Notes under the pieces: generated by a model | The model's database searches: none | What the model saw: only the letters and a program-made list of their open reading frames with translations | Told to the model about the DNA's origin: nothing | Shown here: one piece after another, positions 1 through 6,748 of the stretch | Layout of the letters: every line of letters begins with the position of its first letter | Position numbering within the stretch: the stretch's first letter is position 1 | Source: Oceanospirillaceae bacterium UBA1126 | GTDB lineage: Bacteria; Pseudomonadota; Gammaproteobacteria; Pseudomonadales; Balneatricaceae | Length of the DNA: 12,561 bases | Direction: 5' to 3' | Assembly: GCA_002312935.1 (NCBI GenBank) | Contig: DCAT01000061.1 | Location: 1 to 12,561 of the forward strand | Program-made: the position numbers and the translations under genes

Positions 1-22
1 CTCCTTCGGGAGTCTTTTTTTT
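1..22 (+). terminator. Rho-independent terminator, left part cut by window edge
   Basis: The window opens with CTCC-TTCG-GGAG, a stem closed by the very stable C(UUCG)G tetraloop, followed by TC and a run of eight T. The 3' arm GGAGTC implies two more stem bases (GA) just off the left edge. It faces rightward, so it should end transcription of an unseen plus-strand gene. Sure of the structure; the gene it serves is not visible. Confidence 0.85.
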
Positions 23-268
23 GCCTGTAAAAAACTCAGCTAAGTGACCACAGAGTGGGTACTCAATGGGTTAGAATTTTTGCCAAGGCTAAGGGCTAGC
101 GAACATTCATTGATATTGGGTTGCGTCACTTGCCCGCAAAGGTAGGGATTAATAGCAAAAGCTGCACGTGCTCAAAAAGCCAAATAGGGTGTTTATAGGG
201 ATAGATGGTTAGAGTCAGTGAGAACACGCAAGCTGTGCTGAATTCTCACTATGAGTTAAGTGTAAACC
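23..268. other. Intergenic region, no gene; one inverted repeat
   Basis: No credible reading frame lies between the left terminator and the helicase stop codon. The only structure I see is a perfect 8-base inverted repeat, AGTGAGAA (217-224) and TTCTCACT (243-250), with an 18-base spacer containing a small CAC/GTG pairing. It lies just downstream of the helicase stop on the minus strand and could form a 3' hairpin. No T-run follows on either strand, so it is not a convincing intrinsic terminator. Confidence 0.5.
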
Positions 269-1609
269 CTACGGCTTCTTTTTACCGAACGGCATGTTGC
301 CATCGCCCCATATACTAGCGGCATTGGTTTGTGCTTGGCACTCTTCAGCAGCTTCTTTTCTGCTTTTAGGGGTAGGCTTTTTAACCTTTGGTTTGGGTGT
401 TTGTTTGGCGGCACTTACTGCGTCGCGGTGCTCTTTGGCTTCGTGGCCTTTAATTACCATGCGCTCTAGGGCGTTGCCTTGGGCTTTTTCTACGCTTAAT
501 AATAACCCGCGCTCTGAAATATTTACCAGATTAATGGCTTTGCCTTGAGCACCTGCTCGGCCTGTGCGGCCTGTGCGATGCAAGTAATCATCCAGATTAC
601 GAGCCATATCAAAGTTTATTACCAGTTCTACACCGTCAATGTCTAACCCTCTAGCGGCCACTTCTGTGGCCACTAGGGTATTGAAGCTGTGCTGGCGATA
701 TTGGCGCGTGATGTCGTTGCGTAAATCTTGTGGCAATTCGCCGTGCAGGGCAACAGCATTGACACTGTGGCTCTTTAAAAAGTTGGCAAGCTCTTCACTG
801 AGTTTACGGCTATTACAGAATATGAGGTGTTTTTTTGCAGGTTCGTGGGCCAGTAACCAAGCTAATACCCGTTTTTTATGTTCTATCTCGTCGCATACGA
901 CCACCATTTGTTTAATATTTTCTTGCACTTGCGTAGCGTCATTAAGGCGAATGTCTACCGGCTCTTTCAGCAATACTTGAGCCATTTCTTGCACTTTAGG
1001 GCTGTGTAAGGTGGCAGAGTAAAATAATGTTTGTCGGTTAGGGTTGCAAGCGCCTGCGATCATTTCTACGTCTTCACAAAAGCCAAGCTCTAACATGCGG
1101 TCGGCTTCGTCAATCACTAAAAGCTCTAAGTGCTTTGTGTCGGTTTGGTTTTTGCGTTGGTGTTCCATAAACCGCCCAGGAGTGGCAACCACTATATCTG
1201 GGTTTTTACGCAAGAGGGCTTGCTGGTAATGGTAGTCTTCGCCACCTAATATTAACGCTGCTTTTACCTTAGTGCCTTTAATAAGTTTATTAGTAAGGCT
1301 AAGTACTTGGTGCGCTAGTTCTCGCGTGGGCACTAAGATTAAGCAGCGTGTGCTAAAACCCACTGCCTTAGTGTTGAGTATTTTGTTAAGGGCAGGGATG
1401 ACATACGCCAGCGTTTTGCCACTGCCCGTGTCAGCACTCATGAGTAAGTCTTTACCTGCTAGTGCAACTGGCAGCGCATGGCACTGGGCTTCAGTGGCAT
1501 GTTCAAACCCTTGCTGGGCTATGTTGATTTGTAACCGAGGGTTGTAGGCTTGATCTGCAAAGCGGATTGATGGCACGGGGGCGGATATGTGTGGGGTGGC
1601 TGTAGTCAC
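269..1609 (-). CDS. DEAD-box ATP-dependent RNA helicase, SrmB-like
   Basis: ATP-driven RNA unwinding enzyme of superfamily 2, expected in the cytoplasm in ribosome assembly or RNA turnover. Two RecA-like lobes carry the full motif set (446-residue numbering): a Q-motif region around 33-45, motif I ADTGSGKT 59-66, PTRELA 94-99, TPGR 143-146, DEAD 167-170, SAT 198-200, IFCNS 253-257, RGLDID 320-325 and HRTGRTGR 344-351. A short lysine/proline-rich basic tail follows, typical of RNA-binding extensions. Length and tail resemble E. coli SrmB (444 residues), but RhlE- or DbpA-like relatives cannot be excluded, so no symbol is given. I chose the GTG at 1609 because AAAGGAG sits 4 bases upstream of it; the in-frame ATG at 1642 has no such site and would lie upstream of the likely transcription start. 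Divergent from ygiQ. Confidence 0.93.
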   Translation of the reverse strand: MTTATPHISAPVPSIRFADQAYNPRLQINIAQQGFEHATEAQCHALPVALAGKDLLMSADTGSGKTLAYVIPALNKILNTKAVGFSTRCLILVPTRELAHQVLSLTNKLIKGTKVKAALILGGEDYHYQQALLRKNPDIVVATPGRFMEHQRKNQTDTKHLELLVIDEADRMLELGFCEDVEMIAGACNPNRQTLFYSATLHSPKVQEMAQVLLKEPVDIRLNDATQVQENIKQMVVVCDEIEHKKRVLAWLLAHEPAKKHLIFCNSRKLSEELANFLKSHSVNAVALHGELPQDLRNDITRQYRQHSFNTLVATEVAARGLDIDGVELVINFDMARNLDDYLHRTGRTGRAGAQGKAINLVNISERGLLLSVEKAQGNALERMVIKGHEAKEHRDAVSAAKQTPKPKVKKPTPKSRKEAAEECQAQTNAASIWGDGNMPFGKKKP

Positions 1610-1632
1610 GGATGCTCCTTTGTTAAGGCGGC

Positions 1633-1641
1633 ATTTTAGCA
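1633..1641 (-). promoter_or_regulatory. Candidate extended -10 promoter for the helicase
   Basis: Read on the minus strand the bases are TGC-TAAAAT, an extended -10 element with five of six consensus bases. There is no good -35 hexamer, as is common for extended -10 promoters. Predicted start of transcription is near 1626, giving a short leader that contains the AAAGGAG ribosome site and the GTG at 1609. This supports the GTG over the ATG at 1642. Inference from consensus only. Confidence 0.4.
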
Positions 1642-1649
1642 CCTCTTAG

Positions 1650-1690
1650 TGGTCATTACGAGGAGCGCGAAGACGGGGAGATTTCATCGT
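1650..1690. repeat. Possible fragment of a dispersed palindromic repeat
   Basis: The stretch starting GTCATTACGAGGAGCGCGAA and ending in GGGGAGATTTCATCGTG resembles the GTCATTGCGAGGAGCG...GCAATCTC family of short dispersed repeats that I recall from many bacterial intergenic regions. Only one unit is seen in this window, so the call depends on recalled resemblance and not on repetition here. It lies exactly between the divergent helicase and ygiQ promoters. Confidence 0.4.
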
Positions 1691-1698
1691 GTTATAAT
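1690..1698 (+). promoter_or_regulatory. Extended -10 promoter for ygiQ
   Basis: TGT-TATAAT is a perfect -10 hexamer with the TGn extension. No TTGACA-like -35 lies 16-18 bases upstream; that space is taken by the repeat-like fragment. Predicted transcription start is near 1705, about 41 bases before the ygiQ ATG. The leader includes a small inverted repeat, TTAAGC-GAGC-GCTTTAA with a one-base bulge, at about 1710-1726. Confidence 0.6.
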
Positions 1699-1745
1699 AC
1701 GCCACCGCTTTAAGCGAGCGCTTTAATTGACTAAAAGGTCCGCCA

Positions 1746-3947
1746 ATGTCCAACTCTAATACTGCTTCTGATATGTCTTCATACTTGGCACCAGAAAAAC
1801 GTATCTTCGAATACCCTAAGTATTGGGCGGAGTGTTTCGGGGCGGCGCCATTTTTACCCACCACCCGCGAAGAGATGGATCAGCTAGGTTGGGATTCGTG
1901 TGACGTTATTGTGGTCACTGGCGATGCCTATGTGGATCATCCAAGCTTTGGTATGGCAATTATTGGCCGTTTATTAGAGTCGCAAGGGTTTCGCGTAGGT
2001 ATTATTGCTCAGCCAGATTGGAGCAGTGCAGAAGCCTTTAAAGCCTTGGGCAAGCCTAACTTATATTTTGGTGTGGCTGCGGGCAACATGGATTCCATGA
2101 TTAATCGCTATACTGCAGACAGGCGCTTGCGTCATGATGATGCTTATACGCCAGGCAATGTAGGTGGCAAACGCCCAGACCGCGCAACCTTGCACTACAC
2201 ACAGCGCTGCAAGGAAGCCTTTAAAGGCGTACCCGTTATTATTGGTGGTATTGAGGCCAGCTTAAGGCGTATAGCCCACTATGACTACTGGTCAGAAAAA
2301 GTGCGTCGCTCTATGTTAATTGATTCTAAAGCCGATATGCTTATTTATGGTAATGCAGAGCGACCTTTGGTAGAAGTCACTCATCGTATTGCTAATGGCG
2401 AATCGTTAGAGCAGATGCAAGATATCCGTGGCACAGCCATTATGGTGAAGCAGCCACTTTCAGGCTGGCGTGGCAAAGATTCAACCACGTTAGATGCACC
2501 TGGCACCATTGATGCCATCATTAATCCCTATATAGATACCACTAAAATGACTAGTTGTGAGGCAACTAGTGACGCCGCACCTAAATTTGTGGATACCAAA
2601 GATGCCGTACAAACCTTGTCTATCAAGCCGATGGCGGCCTACGAGCCAGTTAAGGGCCAACCCTGGTTTAAGACCTACGCCAAGTTGCCAAGCTATGACG
2701 TAGTAAAGTCTGACCCGATTATGTATGCCCACGCAAGCCGGGTAATGCACCATGAAACTAACCCTGGCAGTGCCAGGGCGCTCTATCAAGAGCATGGTAA
2801 TAAGGCCTTGTGGGTTAACCCCCCAGCGATGCCTTTAGACACAGAGGAAATGGATTACGTATTTGCTGCGCCCTTTGCGCGGGTGCCTCACCCAATGTAT
2901 GGTGATGAAAAAATTCCAGCGTATGACATGATTCGTTTTTCGGTTAACATTATGCGTGGCTGTTTTGGCGGTTGTAGTTTCTGCTCTATTACTGAGCATG
3001 AAGGCCGTATTATTCAAAACCGCTCTGAAGATTCTATTATTGCCGAAGTGGAAGACATGCGTGACAAGGTGCCAGGTTTCACTGGTGTGGTGTCAGACCT
3101 TGGTGGCCCCACAGCCAATATGTATCGTTTACACTGCAAAGACCCAAAGGTAGAGGCCACCTGTCGTTTGCCTTCCTGTGTGTATCCTAAGATATGTGAC
3201 TACATGGGCACAGATCATAAGCCGCTTATTTCTTTATATCGTCGTGCTCGTGCACTACCTGGTGTTAAGAAGGTATTGATCGCCTCTGGTTTACGGTATG
3301 ACTTGGCCATTCGAGACCCTGAATATGTTAAAGAGCTAGTGACCCATCACGTGGGTGGCTATTTAAAAATTGCTCCTGAACATACCGAAGATGAGCCTCT
3401 AAAGCACATGCTTAAACCCAACATGAGCAGCTATAACAAGTTTAAGCGCATGTTCGAAAAGTACTCCAAAGAAGCAGGTAAAGAACAGTACCTTATTCCC
3501 TACTTTATTAGTGCACACCCTGGCACTCGTGATGAAGACATGGTGAATATGGCCATGTGGTTAAAAACTAACAAATTCCGTTTGGATCAGGTACAAAACT
3601 TCTACCCATCACCTATGTGTAATGCCACAACGATGTATTACACAGAGGTTAATCCCTTAAAAAAGGTGACTCGAGAAAGTGAACGAGTCAGTATCCCTAG
3701 GGGTATTCGTCAGCGTCGATTACACAAAGCAATATTGCGTTATCACGACCCTAAAAACTGGGCCCAAATACGTGAAGCACTCACCGACATGGGCCTGAAA
3801 AAGCTCATAGGCAAAGGCCCTCAGTGCTTAGTGCCTGCTGAAACTCATGGTGAATTTAGTCGATCTGCACCTAGAGCGACTAAGGGTAAGCAAGGTTTAA
3901 CCAAGCATACGTCGCCAAGAGCACAGAAAATGAGACGTTCTAGGTAA
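1746..3947 (+). CDS. ygiQ: YgiQ family radical SAM protein
   Basis: A 733-residue member of the YgiQ (UPF0313) radical SAM family, nearly the length of the E. coli protein (739) and recognisably similar throughout. The N-terminal part (about 20-235) carries the cobalamin-binding-like YgiQ domain with VTGDAYVDHPSFG at about 57-69 and GGIEASLRR at 167-175. The radical SAM core has the cluster motif CFGGCSFC with C406, C410 and C413. Four further cysteines, C464, C473, C478 and C484, follow and match cysteines in the E. coli protein as I remember it; they could bind an auxiliary iron-sulfur cluster. The tail is basic and low-complexity. The reaction is not established to my knowledge. AAAAGG lies 7 bases before the ATG. 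It is alone on this strand, convergent with glcB. Confidence 0.96.
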   Translation: MSNSNTASDMSSYLAPEKRIFEYPKYWAECFGAAPFLPTTREEMDQLGWDSCDVIVVTGDAYVDHPSFGMAIIGRLLESQGFRVGIIAQPDWSSAEAFKALGKPNLYFGVAAGNMDSMINRYTADRRLRHDDAYTPGNVGGKRPDRATLHYTQRCKEAFKGVPVIIGGIEASLRRIAHYDYWSEKVRRSMLIDSKADMLIYGNAERPLVEVTHRIANGESLEQMQDIRGTAIMVKQPLSGWRGKDSTTLDAPGTIDAIINPYIDTTKMTSCEATSDAAPKFVDTKDAVQTLSIKPMAAYEPVKGQPWFKTYAKLPSYDVVKSDPIMYAHASRVMHHETNPGSARALYQEHGNKALWVNPPAMPLDTEEMDYVFAAPFARVPHPMYGDEKIPAYDMIRFSVNIMRGCFGGCSFCSITEHEGRIIQNRSEDSIIAEVEDMRDKVPGFTGVVSDLGGPTANMYRLHCKDPKVEATCRLPSCVYPKICDYMGTDHKPLISLYRRARALPGVKKVLIASGLRYDLAIRDPEYVKELVTHHVGGYLKIAPEHTEDEPLKHMLKPNMSSYNKFKRMFEKYSKEAGKEQYLIPYFISAHPGTRDEDMVNMAMWLKTNKFRLDQVQNFYPSPMCNATTMYYTEVNPLKKVTRESERVSIPRGIRQRRLHKAILRYHDPKNWAQIREALTDMGLKKLIGKGPQCLVPAETHGEFSRSAPRATKGKQGLTKHTSPRAQKMRRSR
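2550..2570 (+). repeat. Perfect inverted repeat inside ygiQ
   Basis: ACTAGTTG (2550-2557), loop TGAGG, CAACTAGT (2563-2570): an 8-base perfect stem with a 5-base loop. It falls in the stretch coding for residues about 268-275, the linker between the N-terminal and radical SAM domains, where the family varies most. It may be a chance hairpin tolerated there. Confidence 0.6.
2762..2778 (+). repeat. GC-rich perfect hairpin inside ygiQ
   Basis: CCCTGGC (2762-2768), loop AGT, GCCAGGG (2772-2778). The stem codes for the conserved NPGSAR segment, so protein constraint probably explains part of it. Confidence 0.5.
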
Positions 3948-3961
3948 GTCCATTTACTTAG

Positions 3962-3983
3962 AGCGCTTTGTAACATAAGCGCT
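3962..3983 (+). terminator. Possible weak terminator hairpin of ygiQ
   Basis: AGCGCTT (3962-3968) and AAGCGCT (3977-3983) form a perfect 7-base stem with an 8-base loop, starting 15 bases after the ygiQ stop codon. It is followed only by TTATG, not a real T-run, so efficient intrinsic termination is doubtful. It may instead protect the 3' end of the transcript. Confidence 0.4.
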
Positions 3984-3988
3984 TTATG

Positions 3989-4005
3989 TGACATGCTCCA
4001 TGTCA
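3989..4005 (+). repeat. Short hairpin, second of a tandem pair
   Basis: TGACATG (3989-3995), loop CTC, CATGTCA (3999-4005): a perfect 7-base stem. It follows the preceding hairpin by 5 bases. No T-run follows it. Confidence 0.5.
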
Positions 4006-4257
4006 TTATGGTTGATCAACACTAACCTTGTTGGCTTATGAAGCTTTGGGTAGGCGTAACGCATTCTTACATCCCCTTAAAGCAACTAAATTTGAGCTCT
4101 TTACCCCTGCCTTTGATGCACACATTAGCCCCTACTCTAGTGCCAAAAGAGTGCTCACTAGCGTTTGCTATTGCGGGTGCTTCTCATGCTTGTTGTGGTT
4201 CGCTTAAGTAGCTACAAGGTCGCTGTTAATGAGGCGACATAGGCTCTGAGATAGGAT

Positions 4258-4318
4258 GTTACTTTACCCTGCAGTAATCTTGTGGGTTACCGCAAGGTAA
4301 AAGTAAACTACATTTTTT
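4258..4318 (+). terminator. Long imperfect hairpin with trailing T-run, possible terminator
   Basis: The arms 4258-4277 and 4287-4308 pair over about 18 positions, with two bulged A and two mismatches, around the 9-base loop TCTTGTGGG. The outer part is TTACTTTACC against GGTAAAAGTAA and the inner part GCAGTAA against TTACCGC. Four bases later there is a run of six T (4313-4318). On the plus strand this could stop readthrough from ygiQ, or end an unrecognised small RNA, before it runs into glcB. The stem is AT-rich and the T-run offset, so efficiency is uncertain. Confidence 0.4.
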
Positions 4319-4333
4319 ACAAAATGAAGCAGT

Positions 4334-4355
4334 GGGTTCGGATTAACCGAACACC
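4334..4355 (-). terminator. Hairpin overlapping the glcB stop codon
   Basis: GTTCGG (4336-4341) and CCGAAC (4347-4352) form a perfect 6-base stem around ATTAA, which contains the complement of the glcB TAA stop (4343-4345). Two more G-C pairs extend the stem past a one-base bulge. On the minus strand it is followed after a few bases by TTCATTTT, a poor T-tract. It may act as a weak terminator or 3' stabiliser. Confidence 0.35.
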
Positions 4356-6523
4356 CGCTTAGCTTCTTTACGACGCCTGTGCAGCACAGGTTCGGTATAA
4401 CCACTAGGCTGAACTGTGCCTTCAAAAACAAGTTCACAGGCTGCCTGGAAACCAATGCTAGAGTCAAAATCTGGCGCCATGTTCCTGTAAGTAGGATCAC
4501 CCGCGTTTTGCTCGTCAACTAAAGCTGCCATGCGCTTTAAGCTGTCCATTACCATGGGTTTAGTGACAAAACCATGCGCTAACCAGTTGGCTAAAGATTG
4601 TGAAGAAATTCTTAAGGTAGCACGATCTTCCATCAACCCCACCTGATTGATATCTGCTACTTTAGAGCAGCCGACACCACTTTCTACCCAGCGAATCACG
4701 TAGCCTAATAGCCCTTGGCAGTTATTGTCCAAGTCGCGGGTTATGTCATCTTCGCTCAGGCTATGGTCACCCAAAAGAGGGATAGCAAGTAAGTCATCTT
4801 GCTCTACTTTTACTGTTTGGGCTGCATTAGTTAATTCTTTTTGGCGATCTTGCACCAAAACCTGATGGTAATGCAACGCGTGTAGCACTGCTGCGGTAGG
4901 TGAGGGAACCCATGCGGTTGTCGCACCAGACATAGGGTGTTCTAGCTTAGTGGCCATCATTTCTGCCATGCAGTCTGGCTTAGCCCACATACCCTTACCA
5001 ATTTGAGCCCGGCCTTGCAATCCGCATGCTAACCCTGTTTCAACATTGTTACCTTCGTAGGCTGCAATCCACGCCTGTTGCTTCATAATGCCTTTAGGCA
5101 ACATAACACCCGCCCTCATTGAGGTGTGAATTTCATCACCGGTGCGGTCTAAAAATCCAGTGTTAATAAACGCTACTCGCTCGCTAGCGGCGGCAATGCA
5201 GGCTTTTAAGTTTACGCTAGTGCGGCGTTCTTCATCCATGATGCCCACTTTAAGGGTATTCTTGGGTAACTCTAGTAATTCTTCTATACGGCTAAATAGG
5301 TCACAGGTGAAGGTGACTTCTTCTGGCCCGTGCATCTTAGGTTTTACTATATAAATGCTGCCAGCACGGCTATTACCTTTAGCTGAAACGCCACGTATGT
5401 CGTGTAAGGCACAAAGGCTAGTAATAAAGCCATCCATAATGCCTTCTGGTGTTTCTTCGCCTTGGCTGTTCAAGATGGCGTCATTAGTCATTAAATGGCC
5501 AACGTTACGAATGAACAACAAACTACGGCCATGTAAACTAAAGTGGTCACCTTTTGGTCCTACATAATGACGATCACCATTCAATTTGCGAGTAATGGTT
5601 TTACCATTCTTTTGTAAATCTATAGCCAGGTCACCTTTCATAAGGCCTAACCAATTGCGATACACAATAACCTTGTCTTCTGCGTCGACCGCTGTTACTG
5701 AGTCTTCACAGTCCATAATAGTAGAAACAGCTGCTTCCATAACTATGTCTTTAACGCCGGCTAGGTCGTCAGCACCAATAATGTGTTCGCGGTCTATGTG
5801 CAGTTCAAGGTGAAGATTATTGTGCTTTAATAAAATGGTTTTAGGCGCTACAGCATCGCCTTGGTAGCCCATAAATTGGGTAGAATCTGCCAGTTGGGCA
5901 AAGTGCCCATTGTCTAACCTACACGTTAATTGACCATCTTTGATGCCATACTGGGTCACTTGTCCATGACTGGCCTGAAGCAGGGGCAGATGGTTATCGA
6001 GTAGTTCTTTGGCAAAAGAAATAACCAGAGCGCCACGCTTACTATCGTAGCCTTTCGCTGCGGTTTCACTGGTCAATGCGTCAGTGCCATAAAGTGCATC
6101 ATATAGGCTGCCCCAACGAGCATTGGCAGCGTTGAGGGCATAGCGAGCATTGTTAATAGGTACCACAAGCTGAGGGCCAGCCACTGTGCTTATTTCAATA
6201 TCTACGTTACTGGTCGTCACTTCAACCTGTTCAGGTGAAGGTAGCAAGTAGCCAATATCCTGCAGCATTGCTTTGTATTTAACTGGGTCTGGTGAAGGAT
6301 TGTTAACATGCCATTCGTCTAACGCAGTTTGAAGCTCTTCACGGGTGTTTAACAAGGCTTGGTTGCGGGATTGAAACTCATCAAGCAAGGTAGCCATAGA
6401 TTGCCAAACTTGGTCGCTACTGAGGTTTAAGCCTGGCAAAATTTCTTGTTCAACCATGGTGTATAGTTGCGTATCAATAGACAGGTTGGCGTTACCGATT
6501 CTGGCGTTTAAGTGCCCATTCAT
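4343..6523 (-). CDS. glcB: Malate synthase G
   Basis: Condenses glyoxylate with acetyl-CoA to give malate and CoA, the second step of the glyoxylate bypass, in the cytoplasm. At 726 residues it is the single-chain G isoform (E. coli GlcB 723), not the shorter A form. Residues matching the catalytic and binding positions known in E. coli are present: R339 in FIRNVGHL (Arg338), E431 and D459 in GIMDEERRT and NTGFLDRTGDE (magnesium ligands Glu427 and Asp455), C619 in GVGCSK (Cys617) and D633 in MEDRATLRIS (the catalytic base Asp631). These are alignments from memory. The ATG has AGGAG 7 bases upstream. It lies 225 bases downstream of a LysR gene on the same strand and has its own candidate promoter, so it is probably transcribed independently. 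Its metabolic partner aceA lies just beyond that regulator. Confidence 0.97.
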   Translation of the reverse strand: MNGHLNARIGNANLSIDTQLYTMVEQEILPGLNLSSDQVWQSMATLLDEFQSRNQALLNTREELQTALDEWHVNNPSPDPVKYKAMLQDIGYLLPSPEQVEVTTSNVDIEISTVAGPQLVVPINNARYALNAANARWGSLYDALYGTDALTSETAAKGYDSKRGALVISFAKELLDNHLPLLQASHGQVTQYGIKDGQLTCRLDNGHFAQLADSTQFMGYQGDAVAPKTILLKHNNLHLELHIDREHIIGADDLAGVKDIVMEAAVSTIMDCEDSVTAVDAEDKVIVYRNWLGLMKGDLAIDLQKNGKTITRKLNGDRHYVGPKGDHFSLHGRSLLFIRNVGHLMTNDAILNSQGEETPEGIMDGFITSLCALHDIRGVSAKGNSRAGSIYIVKPKMHGPEEVTFTCDLFSRIEELLELPKNTLKVGIMDEERRTSVNLKACIAAASERVAFINTGFLDRTGDEIHTSMRAGVMLPKGIMKQQAWIAAYEGNNVETGLACGLQGRAQIGKGMWAKPDCMAEMMATKLEHPMSGATTAWVPSPTAAVLHALHYHQVLVQDRQKELTNAAQTVKVEQDDLLAIPLLGDHSLSEDDITRDLDNNCQGLLGYVIRWVESGVGCSKVADINQVGLMEDRATLRISSQSLANWLAHGFVTKPMVMDSLKRMAALVDEQNAGDPTYRNMAPDFDSSIGFQAACELVFEGTVQPSGYTEPVLHRRRKEAKRVFG

Positions 6524-6579
6524 ACTAAAGCTCCTATGATGTTTGTTAATGATAAATATTTCTTAAAGTAAGGAAAATT

Positions 6580-6607
6580 ATTATATAGGAAACAAAAGGA
6601 ATGTATA
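6580..6607 (-). promoter_or_regulatory. Candidate glcB promoter
   Basis: On the minus strand there is a perfect -10 TATAAT (plus coordinates 6580-6585) and a -35-like TATACA (6602-6607, four of six consensus bases) separated by 16 bases. Predicted transcription start is near 6573, leaving a leader of about 50 bases before the ATG. The poor -35 suggests dependence on an activator, and a tandem repeat covers exactly this region. Confidence 0.5.
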
Positions 6608-6623
6608 GGAAACAACACGAATG
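6584..6623. repeat. Tandem 20-base direct repeat over the glcB promoter
   Basis: Two head-to-tail copies, TATAGGAAACAAAAGGAATG (6584-6603) and TATAGGAAACAACACGAATG (6604-6623), differ at 2 of 20 positions. The 20-base period places both on nearly the same face of the helix. The first copy overlaps the -10 and spacer and the second overlaps the -35 and upstream DNA, as expected for a paired operator. Which protein binds is unknown; the adjacent LysR product is the obvious candidate. Confidence 0.7.
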
Positions 6624-6748
6624 ACTAGTAAGACTTTTGTCGTAAGAGAATATGTTGGTTATTTGGTATGGGAATGGCTGGTTTATCTTTTTTAATGCAT
6701 GAGTGTTTATGCTTTTTTGTGAAGCAATTAGCACCATGACAAGGGTTT

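Larger units (their letters stand above)
3948..4342. other. Convergent intergenic region between ygiQ and glcB, hairpin-rich, no gene
   Basis: This 395-base stretch has no supported protein-coding frame. It contains three palindromic structures listed separately: two adjacent short hairpins just after ygiQ and a long imperfect hairpin at 4258-4308. A TTGATC at 4012-4017 with TTATGA at 4036-4041 (18-base spacing) is a weak promoter-like pair on the plus strand, so a small RNA ending at the long hairpin is conceivable. I see no direct evidence for one. Confidence 0.4.

Noticed and set aside
294..1547. Several plus-strand open frames across the helicase gene
   Set aside because: They are antisense to a complete DEAD-box protein with all motifs and have no family resemblance or ribosome sites.
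1646..1864. Minus-strand open frame overlapping the start of ygiQ
   Set aside because: It is antisense to ygiQ, and its C-terminus is simply a translation of the repeat-like intergenic fragment.
5142..5813. Three consecutive plus-strand frames opposite glcB
   Set aside because: They mirror the codon pattern of glcB on the other strand and resemble no protein.
6692..6718. GCAT...ATGC hairpin followed by six T on the plus strand, between lysR and glcB
   Set aside because: The stem is only 4 bases and no plus-strand gene ends here; on the minus strand it has no T-run in the right place.
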